Part shown: piece after piece, positions 35,805 through 48,793 of the stretch | How positions within the stretch are numbered: position 1 is the stretch's first letter | How the letters are laid out: every line of letters starts with the position of its first letter | DNA from: Phoebastria nigripes | Lineage: Eukaryota; Chordata; Aves; Procellariiformes; Diomedeidae | Assembly (NCBI GenBank): GCA_035582835.1 | Contig: JAYKAV010002788.1 | Location: 3,341,049 to 3,405,048 of the forward strand | Length of the DNA stretch: 64,000 nucleotides | Reading direction: 5' to 3' | Notes under the pieces: model-generated | Database searches by the model: none | The model's input: only the letters and a program-made list of their open reading frames with translations | Told to the model about the DNA's origin: nothing | Made by a program: the position numbers and the translations under genes

Positions 35805-38800
35805 GACATTGTCTTGTACTTCACTAGTGTAATTCATTTTTCTTTAAATATGAATAAAATTATTAAAGGAGTCAAATATTTTAATATGTATAAATCTCTC
35901 TGGATCAACCCTAACCATATTTTTGGTGTAATAAAAATAAGCTGTATTCCCAGAGAAGCAAATGCATATCATTTCAGACAGATTCAGNGACAGCAAAAAC
36001 AATTTTAGTTGAAGAGCCTGGAGGAATCCCGCAATATTAAACACAATATTAAACACAAGTTTACACAAAGTAATTGAGAATACTTCTACTTATAATTTAG
36101 CCCAACCCTTATAATCTCAGATTATAATGAAAGGTTTTTCCTTTAAACATTACACCATTATGATATTCAGTGATAAACAACCAAATTATTCTATTACTTT
36201 AATTTCAGCAATAACTTTTAGGGAAACTCTACAATGGCATCAACAAGCACTAAGCGGGATGGGAGGTGGTCCAGGGTACTGCGGATTATTCTCAGGGCTC
36301 TGAGCCTGATTCTCTGTTGTCCCACGGGCTGCGTGCCACTTCATACTGTGACAGGAGAGGATCGAGCTCTTGGCGTATCAAGAGAGCTGAAGCCTGGATC
36401 TTGAAAACTGCTGAGACCCCTTAGCTTGTGCTGGCCACAGAGTGACTTGAGGGGACCCTGCGGTCAGTCGTGTGCTCCTCCGTAATGGTGGGCACTAGCG
36501 CAGCCAGTCAACAACCCTACACCTTCCTGATCACCTCTAATGGGTGACCCTTTCCTCACTTTGCAGAAACAGGGGCAGGGGAGGTATTTGGGAGATNAAT
36601 AAACCACACTAACCCTTTGAGTACCTCAGGAAAAGAGCGTGCATGCAACAAAGGAGCACTTGCAGACCCTTGTGGATGTACTTTGTACAGTTTGTCCTGA
36701 TTAGAAAGGAAGTGAGTTTAACATAGACTCCAACTCAGACAAACAGTTCTCTAGTTTTATTTGGAAAAGCTGCAAACCTGTTACAGTTCACTTGCTAGTA
36801 TGAAAAGCAAGCTTGAAAAATGCCACTGTTGAGATCAGTGAATAATGGTTTAAGTGGAATAAGAGCAGTCAGGCTGAAGAACACGGTGGAGTGGTCTGGG
36901 GGGAAGAGAGCAAATGCTACGAGCCCCCAAGTTCTGAATTTTAATTGTGACCATGTCATGGACACTCATCTGTCTGACTGACGCCTTACGCTACCACCAA
37001 CCTCAGGAGCACGTGTAGCTTTCAAGTGGCCTTCTGGCAGCAGTGAAGAACTTAGCCTGGAGTCCCAGGGACTTTTTTCCTGTTCACAGCAAAACTATCT
37101 GAAGATGAGACTACTTTAAATTAAAACTTTACTTCTAAGCTGATTTTGTTCTGTGAATTAAACTTCTCTAATCTTGTTATTCTGCATTCCCCCCTCTCCC
37201 TGGGCTTCAAAGATTCTTTTTTGATTGCTTATACAACCTTACCACTGCAGTACTCAAAATACATAAAGCATGGTATAAATGCAGCTATTATTACTACTTA
37301 ATGAAAACAGAAAAGTTATTCATTGACCAACCCTTCCCCCCCCCCCCCATTTCTAATAAACATATCAGATCCGTATGTAAGTGGTGACAAAAAACTATGA
37401 CCTTGCATTAAGTTTATCCCACAACATCCTCATCATGACTGGTATTACTTTAAAGACTTTTCATCTGCATTCTCTGCAAAGCAGTATGTCTCAACATTAC
37501 CTAGTCACCAGTCAAGTTCTTTTCCAACATTCACTGACACAGACAAGAAATCAGCTATCTTGGAAATGCCATGTTAGGGAGTGAGCGAAGAGTAACCAGC
37601 AGAAAAGAAAGAGGAGGAAGTCCCTTCCCCCTCCGTTTTGGCAACCATCACGGTGGTCATTTTGCTTTGTATACCGTATGTTGCTTTTCGTCGTGCTTTG
37701 TCCTTATGTTCTCTTTAAAGGAACAAGCTCTTTGGCAATGAATAGAGTCTTTATATGCTTGGAAAACATTTCTAGCATGTTGTAGACACTATTGTAGTAT
37801 AAATACTCATTGTCTTCCAGAGTTTCCTTACCACCACCACTCTTTTCTGCAGCTTTGTCACTGGACAACAACCTTCATTAAATTGTTTTGTGCTGCTGGT
37901 GAAGTGCTGTAATCATAAAACATGGCAAATGCTTCATATACTCAAAGATGCATTTTGTTGAACTTGGTATTTCTGTTGACCANGCTGAGGAACAGTATGT
38001 CAAGACAACCTGTAGTAGCTCAGCACATTAGCAAATGTAAAAAATAAGACCAAGACCTTTAATTGCATCCCAAAGACATGTGGGAAAGAGAGGGAAAGAA
38101 CAACAGACTTTTGAAGCCAAATTAGCCCATGAATTAATAACTATCATTAGGTTTTAGCCAGGCACCATATTTGTACCTTGGTCCTTTTCTTACTTGTTTT
38201 CGTAGTTGACTATTGAGTTTCAAGTCTGTGACTTTCATCTCCATTATGTTTGCTGAAGGAATACACAACAAATGCAACAAATGCAAAAGGTCTTTAACTC
38301 TTCAGTTTCTTTCTGGCAGAATGTCATTGTTTGCATTTCTAAAGTTTTTGAAAAGAAGAGCCTTGACTCTCTTCTCATTTAGCCTGGTTTAACAATGCTG
38401 CGAGTCCAAGGAATTCAGTTGCATTAATCTTAATTTAAGGCAAGCTAGACGAATGCCGAGCCTAGTATTTCTGACATACCTCATATACCTGTAGTTAAAG
38501 AAAAACTCTCATTAAACCAGATTAAAAATCTGTCCGCTTTATGCTCTGGACTTAAAACTTGTTTTTAACCCACCTCCTTCTGCCTCTACCACTGTATTTT
38601 CCTCCTTTTAAGAGCAACAAACAAAGAAATTACTAATTTGCAACTCTATCTGTTTTTAGTTCCCAGCTTTTCCAGTTCATGTGGCTTTTTTTTTTTTAAT
38701 TCAGCCTTGGAGCTCGCTGATCACATTCACCTTGAAATCTCATCCTTTGGGCTTTCGTGACCTTGTNCTCTCAGTACTCTTTGCCCTTCCAATAATTCAC

Positions 38801-40436
38801 CGTTTTTCCTTCTCATTTTCTGTGTATGTACCACAGGCGTTTGTAGCCTTGGCACGCTTTGTTTCTCCTTTTACATCCTTCACGTAGTACACGCAGTGCC
38901 TAACATTCCTCCAAGTCCTATTGCTATGTCAGTTAATTTTAAATCCAGTTCTATATAGAGAGATAAGAACCAAACCATTTTAATTGCGTACATAAAGCCA
39001 TCTCACTATACTACAAGTACATTACAGTCTTAAGCCTAACAATGGCCTGTGACGAGCGAAAGCATTACTATTCCTCTTCTGCAGTGGCAAAGAAAAACTG
39101 ATTTATCCAAAATCACACGAAAGCCTGTGGCAGCCTATGGGTTACCAACCAGAGGATTCATTTCACCTTTCTACCTCCAGATCCGTATATTGGCTCATGT
39201 ATTTGACACTTCAGAGACACTTTAGAATAGATTTGCTTAACTTACAGGCAGTGCACACCAACTACAGGTGCTGCCTCTCACCAGCCCAGCCCATGGAGCG
39301 AACACTTGCTGTCTGCTCACCAAATGGTTCTCCGAGAGGGTGGGCAGGAGAACCCCCAGTCCTTGCTCTGGCTTACCATGAGGCTCTGAAGCACTGACCA
39401 CCATGTTGGGCTGTATCACAGGAAATTACAGAGTACACTCCACTTTCGTAACATCTACTACAAGCAAGCAAAGCCACGGTTAAGCCAGATCAATCGGAGC
39501 TTGCACGTCACCTCAGAGGAGTCCAGGTCCTCATGTGGCTTCTGACAGCCGATGCGACTGTGTCAGGACCTTTGTCCCTCCACCGGCGCTGCTCTGCCAA
39601 ACCAGCTTCCTTTTTCCTGTCAGGGGCTTTGCCATGTTGGTCACGGCGCTGGCCCCAACTCCTGGCCTCTCCTGGTTTCAGCGGCCACATCACCTGCTCC
39701 TTCTTCCTGCATTTTCCTTTTTTTTTTCTTAACCGGCCTTCGTTACCACCGAGTTACCACCGAGTTAGGTGGGACACAAGCCACTGGTTATTTATGAGGG
39801 GGCCAGCACGTGTCCTGCTCTGCCGGCTATCTGACGGGGCTGTTTTGGGGCCTACGGGAGTGACAAAACGTGGCCCGGGTGCCGCCGCCAGCCTCCCTGT
39901 CACTCAAGGCCACAGCGCCCGGCTTCCGTGTCAGCCTGACGCCCCCCCTGCTCCTCGGTGCCGCCGCCTCACCTGCGGCCGGCCCGCACCCCCTCCGCTC
40001 AACCCGGGAGCGGGGGGCAGCTCGCCGCTGGGGACAGGGACAAGGGCACCCACGGATTAGCGGCCTACCGCCCACCCGGGGACGGCTGGGGTGTCCCGGG
40101 CAGCCCAAACCAGTGACACCCCCCAGCAGTTTCCCCCCGTCCCTGGCGGCGTGGGTCCGCGGCGGAGGCGGCCGGGGAGGCCGCGGTCCTCGGAGGGCCG
40201 CTTCCGCGCGCCCACCCTCCCGCCGCCGCGGGGGCGCCCCGGCCGAGGCCACCCGGCCGCTGCCCGAGGCCTGTCCGTGCGCTCGGCGCCGGGGCTGGGC
40301 CCCGCGGCTGCGGCGGTGCAGTGAGGCCGACCGGCCCCTCCGCGCGGCGCGGCCTGTCCCGTCCCGGCCCCGCCCGCCTGGCGGCGCGGCCCCGCCCGCC
40401 TGACGCGCCGGCGGCGCTGGCGGGCTGGAAGTGGCG

Positions 40437-40443
40437 TACGTGC
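40437..40443 (+). promoter_or_regulatory. EGLN1: Candidate hypoxia response element (TACGTGC)
   Basis: The sequence TACGTGC, containing the HIF core ACGTG at 40438-40442, lies 470 bp upstream of the EGLN1 start codon and is followed by AAAGCG. The human PHD2 gene is HIF-induced through an HRE of this form in its proximal promoter, giving the feedback loop in which HIF raises its own hydroxylase. Position and sequence agree with that element. Occupancy is inferred, not seen. Confidence 0.65.
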
Positions 40444-40644
40444 AAAGCGGGCCGCGAGAGTGGCGCCTCCTCCTCGCCCCGACACAGCGGCGGAGGCGCG
40501 GCGGGGAGAGGCGGCGGCTGCGCCGGCCCGCGCACTGGGCAGAGAGGCCGGCGGGGAGCGGAAGGCAGCCCCCCCAACCGCTCCAGCCGGCTGCCCCCCG
40601 CCGCCGCTCTCCCCCTCGGCCGCGCCGCCGCCGGCGGGGCGGCG

Positions 40645-40659
40645 ATGAGGCGGCCCTAG
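40645..40659 (+). CDS. Upstream ORF 1 in the EGLN1 leader (4 codons)
   Basis: ATG AGG CGG CCC TAG, 249 bp after which the main ATG begins. The ATG has G at -3 (gcgATGa). It is relevant only if the transcript starts upstream of 40645, which is unproven. Functional status is unknown. Confidence 0.3.
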   Translation: MRRP

Positions 40660-40784
40660 CGGCGTTAGCGGCGCAGGGAGGGCGGCGCGGGCCCCCGCGG
40701 CAGCCCCGCGCCCGGCCGCCCCGAAGGAGGCCGCGGGCCGGCGGAGGCGGAGGGCGGCGGGGGCCGCGGCGGAGCCGGGCGGCC

Positions 40785-40796
40785 ATGATGCAGTGA
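40785..40796 (+). CDS. Upstream ORF 2 in the EGLN1 leader (M-M-Q-stop)
   Basis: ATG ATG CAG TGA, with GCC directly before the first ATG, so -3 is G and the context is good. It ends 111 bp before the main start codon, a distance that allows re-initiation. A start-proximal minimal uORF like this can damp main-frame translation. Whether it lies in the mature leader depends on the unknown start site. Confidence 0.4.
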   Translation: MMQ

Positions 40797-41807
<1,011 letters not shown>

Positions 41808-41840
41808 GCNGGGCGGCGGGGCCGGAGCTTCCCGGGCAGG

Positions 41841-41942
41841 GGCGTGTGTGCGCGCACGTGTGCGCCTGTCTGCGGGTGTGCGTGCGTGTGCTCACGTCCG
41901 TCTGTCTGCGGGTGTGTCTGTGCGTGTGTCTGTGTGCGTGAG
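41841..41942 (+). repeat. GT/GC-rich imperfect repeat with a Z-DNA-prone segment
   Basis: Imperfect GTGT/CTGT repeats with 'gtctgcgggtgtg' occurring twice (from about 41868 and 41902). The stretch 41841-41864 alternates purine and pyrimidine throughout, the pattern that favours Z-DNA. It contains CACGTG at 41855-41860, hence another ACGTG core. Confidence 0.75.
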
Positions 41943-42213
41943 GGCCCGCTGCCGCCCCGCTCCCCGGAGCCGCCTCCCGCCCGGCGGCGGCGGGACCCTC
42001 GGGCCCGGGCCGGGTTGGCCGCAGCCTCGGCGGCGGGCGGGTGTTGTCGGCGGTCAGCGCCCGGGGATTGCACTCGGCCGAGAAGGTGTGAAAGGGTTTG
42101 TTTGCTTCCTCGCTTTTCCAGAGCAGGAAGAAAAAAACTGATCTCATTTATGTCCCTGTGTTTTGTTAAAATTTGACCTGGAAGCTGATCCGCCAGGCGG
42201 TGGATATTGAATA

Positions 42214-42238
42214 TTCGGGAGACCCGTGGTCTCCCGAA
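42214..42238 (+). other. Perfect 11-bp inverted repeat with 3-nt loop
   Basis: Arms ttcgggagacc (42214-42224) and ggtctcccgaa (42228-42238) are exact reverse complements around CGT. As RNA or extruded DNA this would form an 11-bp hairpin. It lies about 480 bp into EGLN1 intron 1, just past the CpG island. A weaker 7-bp stem (cacggga / tcccgtg) sits at 43102-43118. Confidence 0.85.
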
Positions 42239-42635
42239 AAAACTGAAAGCAATATACTCGCTGGCTCCTGCAAACGGGGGGTAGCGTGTGCTAGGCACCG
42301 GCTGCAGTGCGTTCCCGGCAGGAACAGCAGCGCGCACCTTACCCGGAGCAGCGCTTGCTGAGTAGTATGAAAAATTCTGTGCATAACGTTTGCAGGCTCG
42401 CATGAATGGGTCGGGTTTTGGTAAGTCCTGGCTCAGAATGCGGCCTGCCAAGTGCCGGACGTAAAAATGCAGATAGGAGACCCGCATCGGCGAGCGACTG
42501 CCCCGGCGGCACTGTAAACCGGTGAGTTACGGTGCGACCCTCTGGCAGCTGGTGCTGCAGCGGGCGGCAGAGTCACAGCCGTGAGGAGCAGGGTGGCCCT
42601 GGGGAGAGAGAGGGTTTTTTTTGGTTGGTTGGTTG

Positions 42636-42680
42636 NNNNNNNNNNNNNNNNNNNNNNNNNNNNNNNNNNNNNNNNNNNNN
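42636..42680. other. Assembly gap (45 N)
   Basis: Forty-five undetermined bases flanked by TTTTTTTT-(GGTT)3 on the left and a T-run on the right. The unresolved sequence is probably low-complexity. Confidence 0.98.
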
Positions 42681-43145
42681 TTTTTTTTTTTACTATCATC
42701 AAGTTTCTTTTCTGCGAAAATCTTACTCTTTAGCTGTATTTTGAGACCGGAGAACTGAGTCAAAAACTCCCATTGTATTAGCCTAATTTGCAATTCCCTT
42801 CCAGTCCTTTAAATAAAATTCACGCCCTTGGTAAAGGACTAGTAATGAATATTCATCAGTGTCTTTTCAGTTTAAAAAAAAAAAGAAAAAAAAAGAGAGG
42901 GGGAAGCCCCTTCACAATTTGCTACCTCTATTAAAACATAAGGAAGCTAGTGAATTGGTAGGAACCATCCCGCAGTGGTGGTTTGCACTGTCACAGACAG
43001 ACTGTTGTTGCTGCAGCTGCAGAATCTCAGCTGGTAGGAAGCTGCGGGAGGGAGGAGGGGAGAAACTGGAAGGCAAAAAACAGCCTTGGATTTGTTTGGG
43101 GCACGGGAAACTCCCGTGATAAAGAAAAGTAGGTGGGAGTTTTTC

Positions 43146-43170
43146 TTTTTTTTTTTTTTTTTTTTTTTTT
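43146..43170 (+). repeat. Poly(T) tract, 25 bp
   Basis: Twenty-five T (30 with one interruption) in EGLN1 intron 1. No flanking element was recognised. Confidence 0.9.
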
Positions 43171-46100
43171 GAAATGCGGGCTTTGCGTACCTTTAGTTGA
43201 ACCAGTACTGTCCTAAAACTTTTTAACGGGAACATGGTCTAGATTCCTCCTAGATCCCTGTTAGCTTGGACTTTTCTAAGCCAACTTATCTTTCAGACAG
43301 TCCTAAACCTCTTCAAGGCCCCAGTGCTTCAAACTTGCACTCTAAAAATATCAGTGGCTTTGCTGGGTTTCAATTTTATGCAGCAAAGAGGAATACCCCT
43401 TGTATGTGCAGCGGTGTGCTTCTGTAAACAATACGTGCCAGGGCTTTAGAAAAGGACTTTTGGAATTGTAATCCTGAATCACGCGTGCGATTCCTGGACT
43501 ACTGTATCTTACGTTTCGAAGTAGTACTTTTGCTAATTGTGAGAGAGAAAAATCTCTTCATGCTGCATGCTTTTGTGGAGCAACAGCAAAGCAATGAAGA
43601 TTGTTTAGCCCCACTTGGCTTTCAGTCACTGCTGAAATTCCTCTGTATTTGGGGGATCAGAACAGGTGCAGGGATCAGATCAGTAAAGGTGCAGTGCTTT
43701 ACTCCTTGGTGGTACAGAAATGGATTACTTTCTGTCTTCTCACCTTCCCTTGCTTATCTCCCCACAAAAGTCAGTGCTTGTAGTGCTGCAGGAAAGTTCA
43801 GTTCCCTAAAGTTTCAGCAAGAGCAGAATGAAAACTGTCAGTCACTCTCACAGATTCACCCCTGAGTTGAATAAACAGAAGCAGTTGGTGAGAAGAGATG
43901 GACAAGTCAGTGGAAGAGTTTGATCTGTTGAAACGTGGGGTTTGTCAGTGTTTGGGAATGCTTATTCGTAAAGTCAGCAGGGATAGGAGTGATGTGACTT
44001 TCACCTTCTCTCTTCTTTTGTGTCCGTGGAGAACTGCACCTTTCCTCTGCCGTTAATGCCGCAGTAAGTTCAGTCGAAGGGCTGTGGCGGGGGGAGCAGT
44101 CCGGCAGTGGAAACCTCTTCTGTACATCCCTTCAGGGCTCCTGGCTGTTTAGAGGGGGGAAGGGAAGATGTAAAATAAACACAGAGACACCTCTTGGTTA
44201 TCTGAAGTAATTTTCTCTTCACTTCTTGCCCCTGCTTTTTCTGAATCGAGGTTTGATTGCATTGCTGCCGGAGTCCCGGTATACTTTTTATTCTTGGCAG
44301 TATAGATGGGTGTGCAGTGGAGGTACTGCAATAGCTGCAACAGGTTACTCTGGAGCTTTTCTGTTAGTGCACTTTGCGTGGTGACAGCTGCTTAGTTCAT
44401 TTACTTAAATACAGTCTGCTTTCAAATCTCGATGGGTTGGATGTTGGATTTGCATTCACAGCAAAGACTTTTTAGAAGGAACGATCCACGTGTAATATTT
44501 ATTCTTACTGGTTTCATTTCAAGTAATAGGACCAAAATGCATGGAAATGTAGCACACATTGACCGACTGAGCTCTTACAGAATAATTTTACTACTCCTGT
44601 GTGCGTATGTTGCAATACTGTGGTTTGCATAGTTGGTGTGTGGAGAACTTAGTGTACCGTTTTACTGAAGGTGCTAAATAAACCAATTTGCAGCGTCACT
44701 GGTGAGATTTGTAATTCCCCAGCACCTGAACCAGCAAAAGAATTCCAGCCCTTGGGGATCCCCCTGCCCTCCCTAAAACACTACCAATGCTAGCTGCACA
44801 AGGTTGGCACGGTATTAAATGATTGCAGTTTGATACGGCATCTCATGCAACACGGGACCTGCTAGAATTGGGCTGTGCTCATAAATGTCAGGGATGTAGC
44901 TGTGCTGAGGAGATCTGGGTGGTGAAGTCTAGGAGTTTGTGTTTCCTCAAAAGGTAATTTACTGAGAAATCAGACGTGCAGTGTTGTAGCTTTGAGGAGA
45001 AGGTGATTTTGTATTAACAGTTCTAAAGGTGTGTTGTTTTGGNTTTTTTTTTAAGCCTAACTTTAATTTTTTTTATTAGACCTTTAAATGAAAAACAAGC
45101 AAAAAACCCAAACCACTTGCAGCCAGTTATTTAAAATATTGTTGTTGAGTTCACTGCAGCGTCGTCTTAGAAAACTGGCGTTGTTTTTGAATGTTGTGCA
45201 AGGGTTGGCATTATGTCACAGGAGTCACAGGAGCTTTTATTGAATCTTTAACCTTTACCAGATCTATTCAAGCTCTGTAAACAAGCATATCCTATTAGAG
45301 GGAATGAATCATAAATAAATCTGCTCCACAGTGTGCTGAAATTCCTACCCTCTTTCTATTACTGAGTCTTCAAAAGCGTTTTGTTAACTAAATATACCTA
45401 TAAAATCTTAAGAGTTTTAGTCTCTGTGCTTTAACTAGCAGCTGGGTACTTTTACAGAAGTGAATGAATTATTGATCAAGGGTTTTAATGACGCTGTTGG
45501 TCAAGGCTAATTGTTTTTGGTGTTGCGGAAAAATAGCTGTAGATAAAATGGAAGACATGATACCGAGATTATCACTTCAAATTTAGTTAAGGCTTAACTT
45601 GTATACCTGTTGGTGGTGTTGGCATTGCACTTGCCATCACTTCTGCAAAGTGTCTAGTAGCAGTACATGAAAAGGGGAAAAGAAATGGGTCTTGAGATGT
45701 ATACCCTGCATCTCTTAGCCTGTAAAACTATCTATCAGGAAAAAAACCTACCTTTTTTTTTAATGGAATCTATTTTAAACTGATTTACATTCACCAGGGC
45801 CGGTCTCTTAAGGTAAAGAACATGAAATAAGGTAAAATGTTAAGCGTGAGAAACCTGAGATTTCACATTTGAAAGTCTCTGTTAGGGGTTTTTTCCAGAC
45901 TAACTGGGCTGCCTAGAACTGATCTACTTAAACTGATGTGGTTCTGCTTAGACCTGACCACCAGTAGATTACTCTCCAGCCTGAAAGGTGTCTGTATAGC
46001 AGTAGGTATAAACTAGCCAACTACCTTTGAGGTGTGTGGACAGTACAGCAGCATGTATAAGAGAATGGCTCACTATTTACTTGTCTCAGAAGTCCTGACT

Positions 46101-48196
46101 TACTGCATTCCTTGCTTTTGTTCTCTTAGTCTCTCTCTTTCCAAATTGCTTCCTTCTTTTCTCTAGCAGATGGTGGCACATACTTGCATATGCGAGCTGT
46201 AGTGTCTTTCTCCTACTTCCTGTTATTTTCTAGGTTTTTCTTCTTCCATCTCTTCCCAAAATACTAATTCTCTTTTTTTTTTCCTTGCTCTTATCGGTTA
46301 CCACACTTGTACGTGCATGTATTTCTGTTTCCTGCCGGTCCTGTCTTAGATAGCCAGCGGAGGTATAAACCTGCTCATCAAAGTAAGGGAGTGAAATCCT
46401 CCTGAATCTCACCCAGGTGAGAAGGTTTTTCCTCCATCCCCACACAAAAGCTGAGAAGGGGGCAAGGGGGAGGGGGCAGCTTTATGATTTTTGTTCTAGG
46501 TTTCTCTTTCCCCTATTGTGGACTCTGCTGATCATCTAAAACTTCATATAAATCTGAAGTTTGCATCCTTTACTGGTATTGCAATAATATGGGGAGATCC
46601 CAGTTGTGGACTGGGTTCCTAATAATCACTGTATAAACAGACACCTGATCTATCAGCTGTTCCTGCTTCTGCTCCCATCACACCCAGCGCCACCCATCTC
46701 CTAACCCTACCCTGTGCCTTTTATAGGTAGGAGATTGAATAGACAGTTTGACAGTCCCTGTTACATCCCTTTAGGTTTTGCTCTAGTCCCACTCCTTTGT
46801 AACCTGACAGAAGAGCTGCAGTTCAAATTGCTCCATTTTAATGCTCTCCCGTCTCTACCAGTAGGCCAGTGACACCCACCGCTTCTCAGCCGCCAGTGGC
46901 TTAAAAATTTGCTTTATTGGCTGCACGTTGTGCAAGCCTGCTTTTGTGCTTTTTCTTGGAATTGTTGAATTACATAATTGCTCATTTCTTACTCTCTCCC
47001 TGCCTCCAATCTCAAAATAAACTGACCTGATTGTAAGTACTTTTACGGCTGCTTATAATTCCCTGGATGCTCGTCAGTTTTCAATGCGATGCTGCATGCT
47101 AGAGCATCCTGGAGTTTTCTGAAGACCTTGAGCGCTCTGGATTCAGACTAGTCCAACTGCACCCTATTAAATTAGCTTCTTTCAAAGTTAGTAATGCTCC
47201 TTTAGAAAATAATCCTCTAAGAGTGAGTGGATTTCTCATACCCTGCTGTTAGCTTTTCTAGAAACTGGAAGGAAGAGGCTGTCTGCTCTGGCCATTTATT
47301 TATGTAGCAGCTTTCCTACAAACATGTTGGATTAATGTTACCAAGGAAAGAGAAATGTAACTAAGGAGCAGTAATCAGCTGATAGAGCTGAAGCTGTCGG
47401 CAGTAGTGTAGCACTGAGAGGGGGCAGAAGGAACATGGGAGGAGGATAGGTAAGTCTGAGTTTTGCAGATGCTGTTTAAAATAGCGTACAGGAGACCTGA
47501 GCAAGATGTCTGGATGTTCTTTCTATTATATCTTATTCTGCAAAATACAACCGTGAGTGTGTGTGCAGCAATAAGATGACAGATGAAAATAAGAGGTAGA
47601 GAATAAGGACTCGGCAACCAAGCAGGTAATGAGAAGTGATGACGGTGGCAGAGCGCCAGTAGAAGGAAAGTGAGTGCAGAGGCGGGTGCGGGGCTCTGCT
47701 GCAGCTCGGGTGAGTCCTGCTCTGATCGGAGGACCCAAGAGCTGCGGCTGGGGATCCAGGTTGAGGAATGTCTGTAAAGCGGGGGGCTTCCCCTCAATTT
47801 GCTTGTGGCATGCCCGGTTACAGAGATCCTTCCGTATCCTTCTGGGGATTTATTTCACTATCACACCTTGAATTTATTTCTTGGTAGAAAACTTACTGAT
47901 CTAATTGGTTCCTAATGGATGGCTGTATGGGTTTGAATTTGTCACTGAGTTGTGGGAAGGTATGGCTAGGTCTCTCTCAGACTCCCAATACTCGCTGGAG
48001 TTGCTTGACCTGGCTATAGAATATGACCGATGCTCGTCCTTATCGATTTTTTTCCTGACAGCGATGTTTCTATTGGTGATGGTGTTTTCTTCTAGATGAG
48101 CGTGCTGGTCAGCAAAGGATTGTATGGTGATTCATGGATACTCAGCAGCCCACAGTTCTTACATCCCTGTTGGGGTAGAGCCCTGACATGCGATGA

Positions 48197-48793
48197 GTAC
48201 AGTTTCATTTTTTGTTCCTCATGTACAAACATTTTGGGTCCCAAACGGAACAGATGATCAAAAGGCTGTCTGTTGTCTCTAATGCAAATGATCTTTTGAT
48301 TGAGAAGCACAGCATCCAGAAAAGATACTTGTTTATGGCCAGTGCAAATGAAAATGTGAACATTGCTGAGATTCTGGCAGGTTCTACTAGAGAAAATTAC
48401 AAAGATACACTGGTTTCGGAGGGGCAACTGTGTGGTGATTGTAACTTTGAAGTGTGGTATGAATATAGCGTGTCTCAGGGAGGGGAGCACTGCCTGTGAC
48501 TGCTAGGAGCTTCTCCATACCCCTGTGTCTTAAGCTGTAGTTCAGTGAACACTTTGGCTGGTGCTGCCGGAGAAGTAGTCACTCTTCTTTGCCAGCACAA
48601 GTATTTACATGGCCATCCTGTGAACTGGTTTGGGGAACTGATCCATCTGAAACATAAACTGGCAAAAGAAGTGCTCCTGGTTCAGTGTTCGGATGTTTGT
48701 GCTGGCACAGGGGACTGGCAGATGGTGAGACTTTCTTTCAACAGCAATGCAAATTTATGCCAGCTTAAAGTGTTTGCCAAATTACAGCCTTAG
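48197..48793 (+). other. Frame open for ~200 codons except one stop; identity unknown
   Basis: One plus-strand frame runs from after the TGA at 48194-48196 to the stop at 48791-48793, broken only by TGA at 48497-48499. The conceptual product has ordinary residue composition and is not simple sequence, but I recognise no family. Neither half starts with ATG. Being inside EGLN1 intron 1 on the sense strand, it is most likely chance or a relic of an unrecognised element. Confidence 0.2.

Larger units (their letters stand above)
20131..39750. other. Intergenic spacer between TSNAX and EGLN1, main part
   Basis: About 19.6 kb without a gene I can support. GC-richer patches near 20.2-21.6 kb and 26.0-28.6 kb produce ORFs up to 172 codons on both strands, none with a recognisable domain or a coherent exon structure. 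Minor features: a GT-rich tract at 22911-22950, related segments at 28817-28870 and 29592-29648, an A/C-rich low-complexity run at 32516-32584, a 20-A run at 35785-35804, and a C-run near 37336-37350. Isolated ambiguous bases occur at 20667, 20963, 25132, 35988, 36597, 37983 and 38767. Distal enhancers or a non-coding transcript could be here but leave no signature I can read. Confidence 0.55.
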
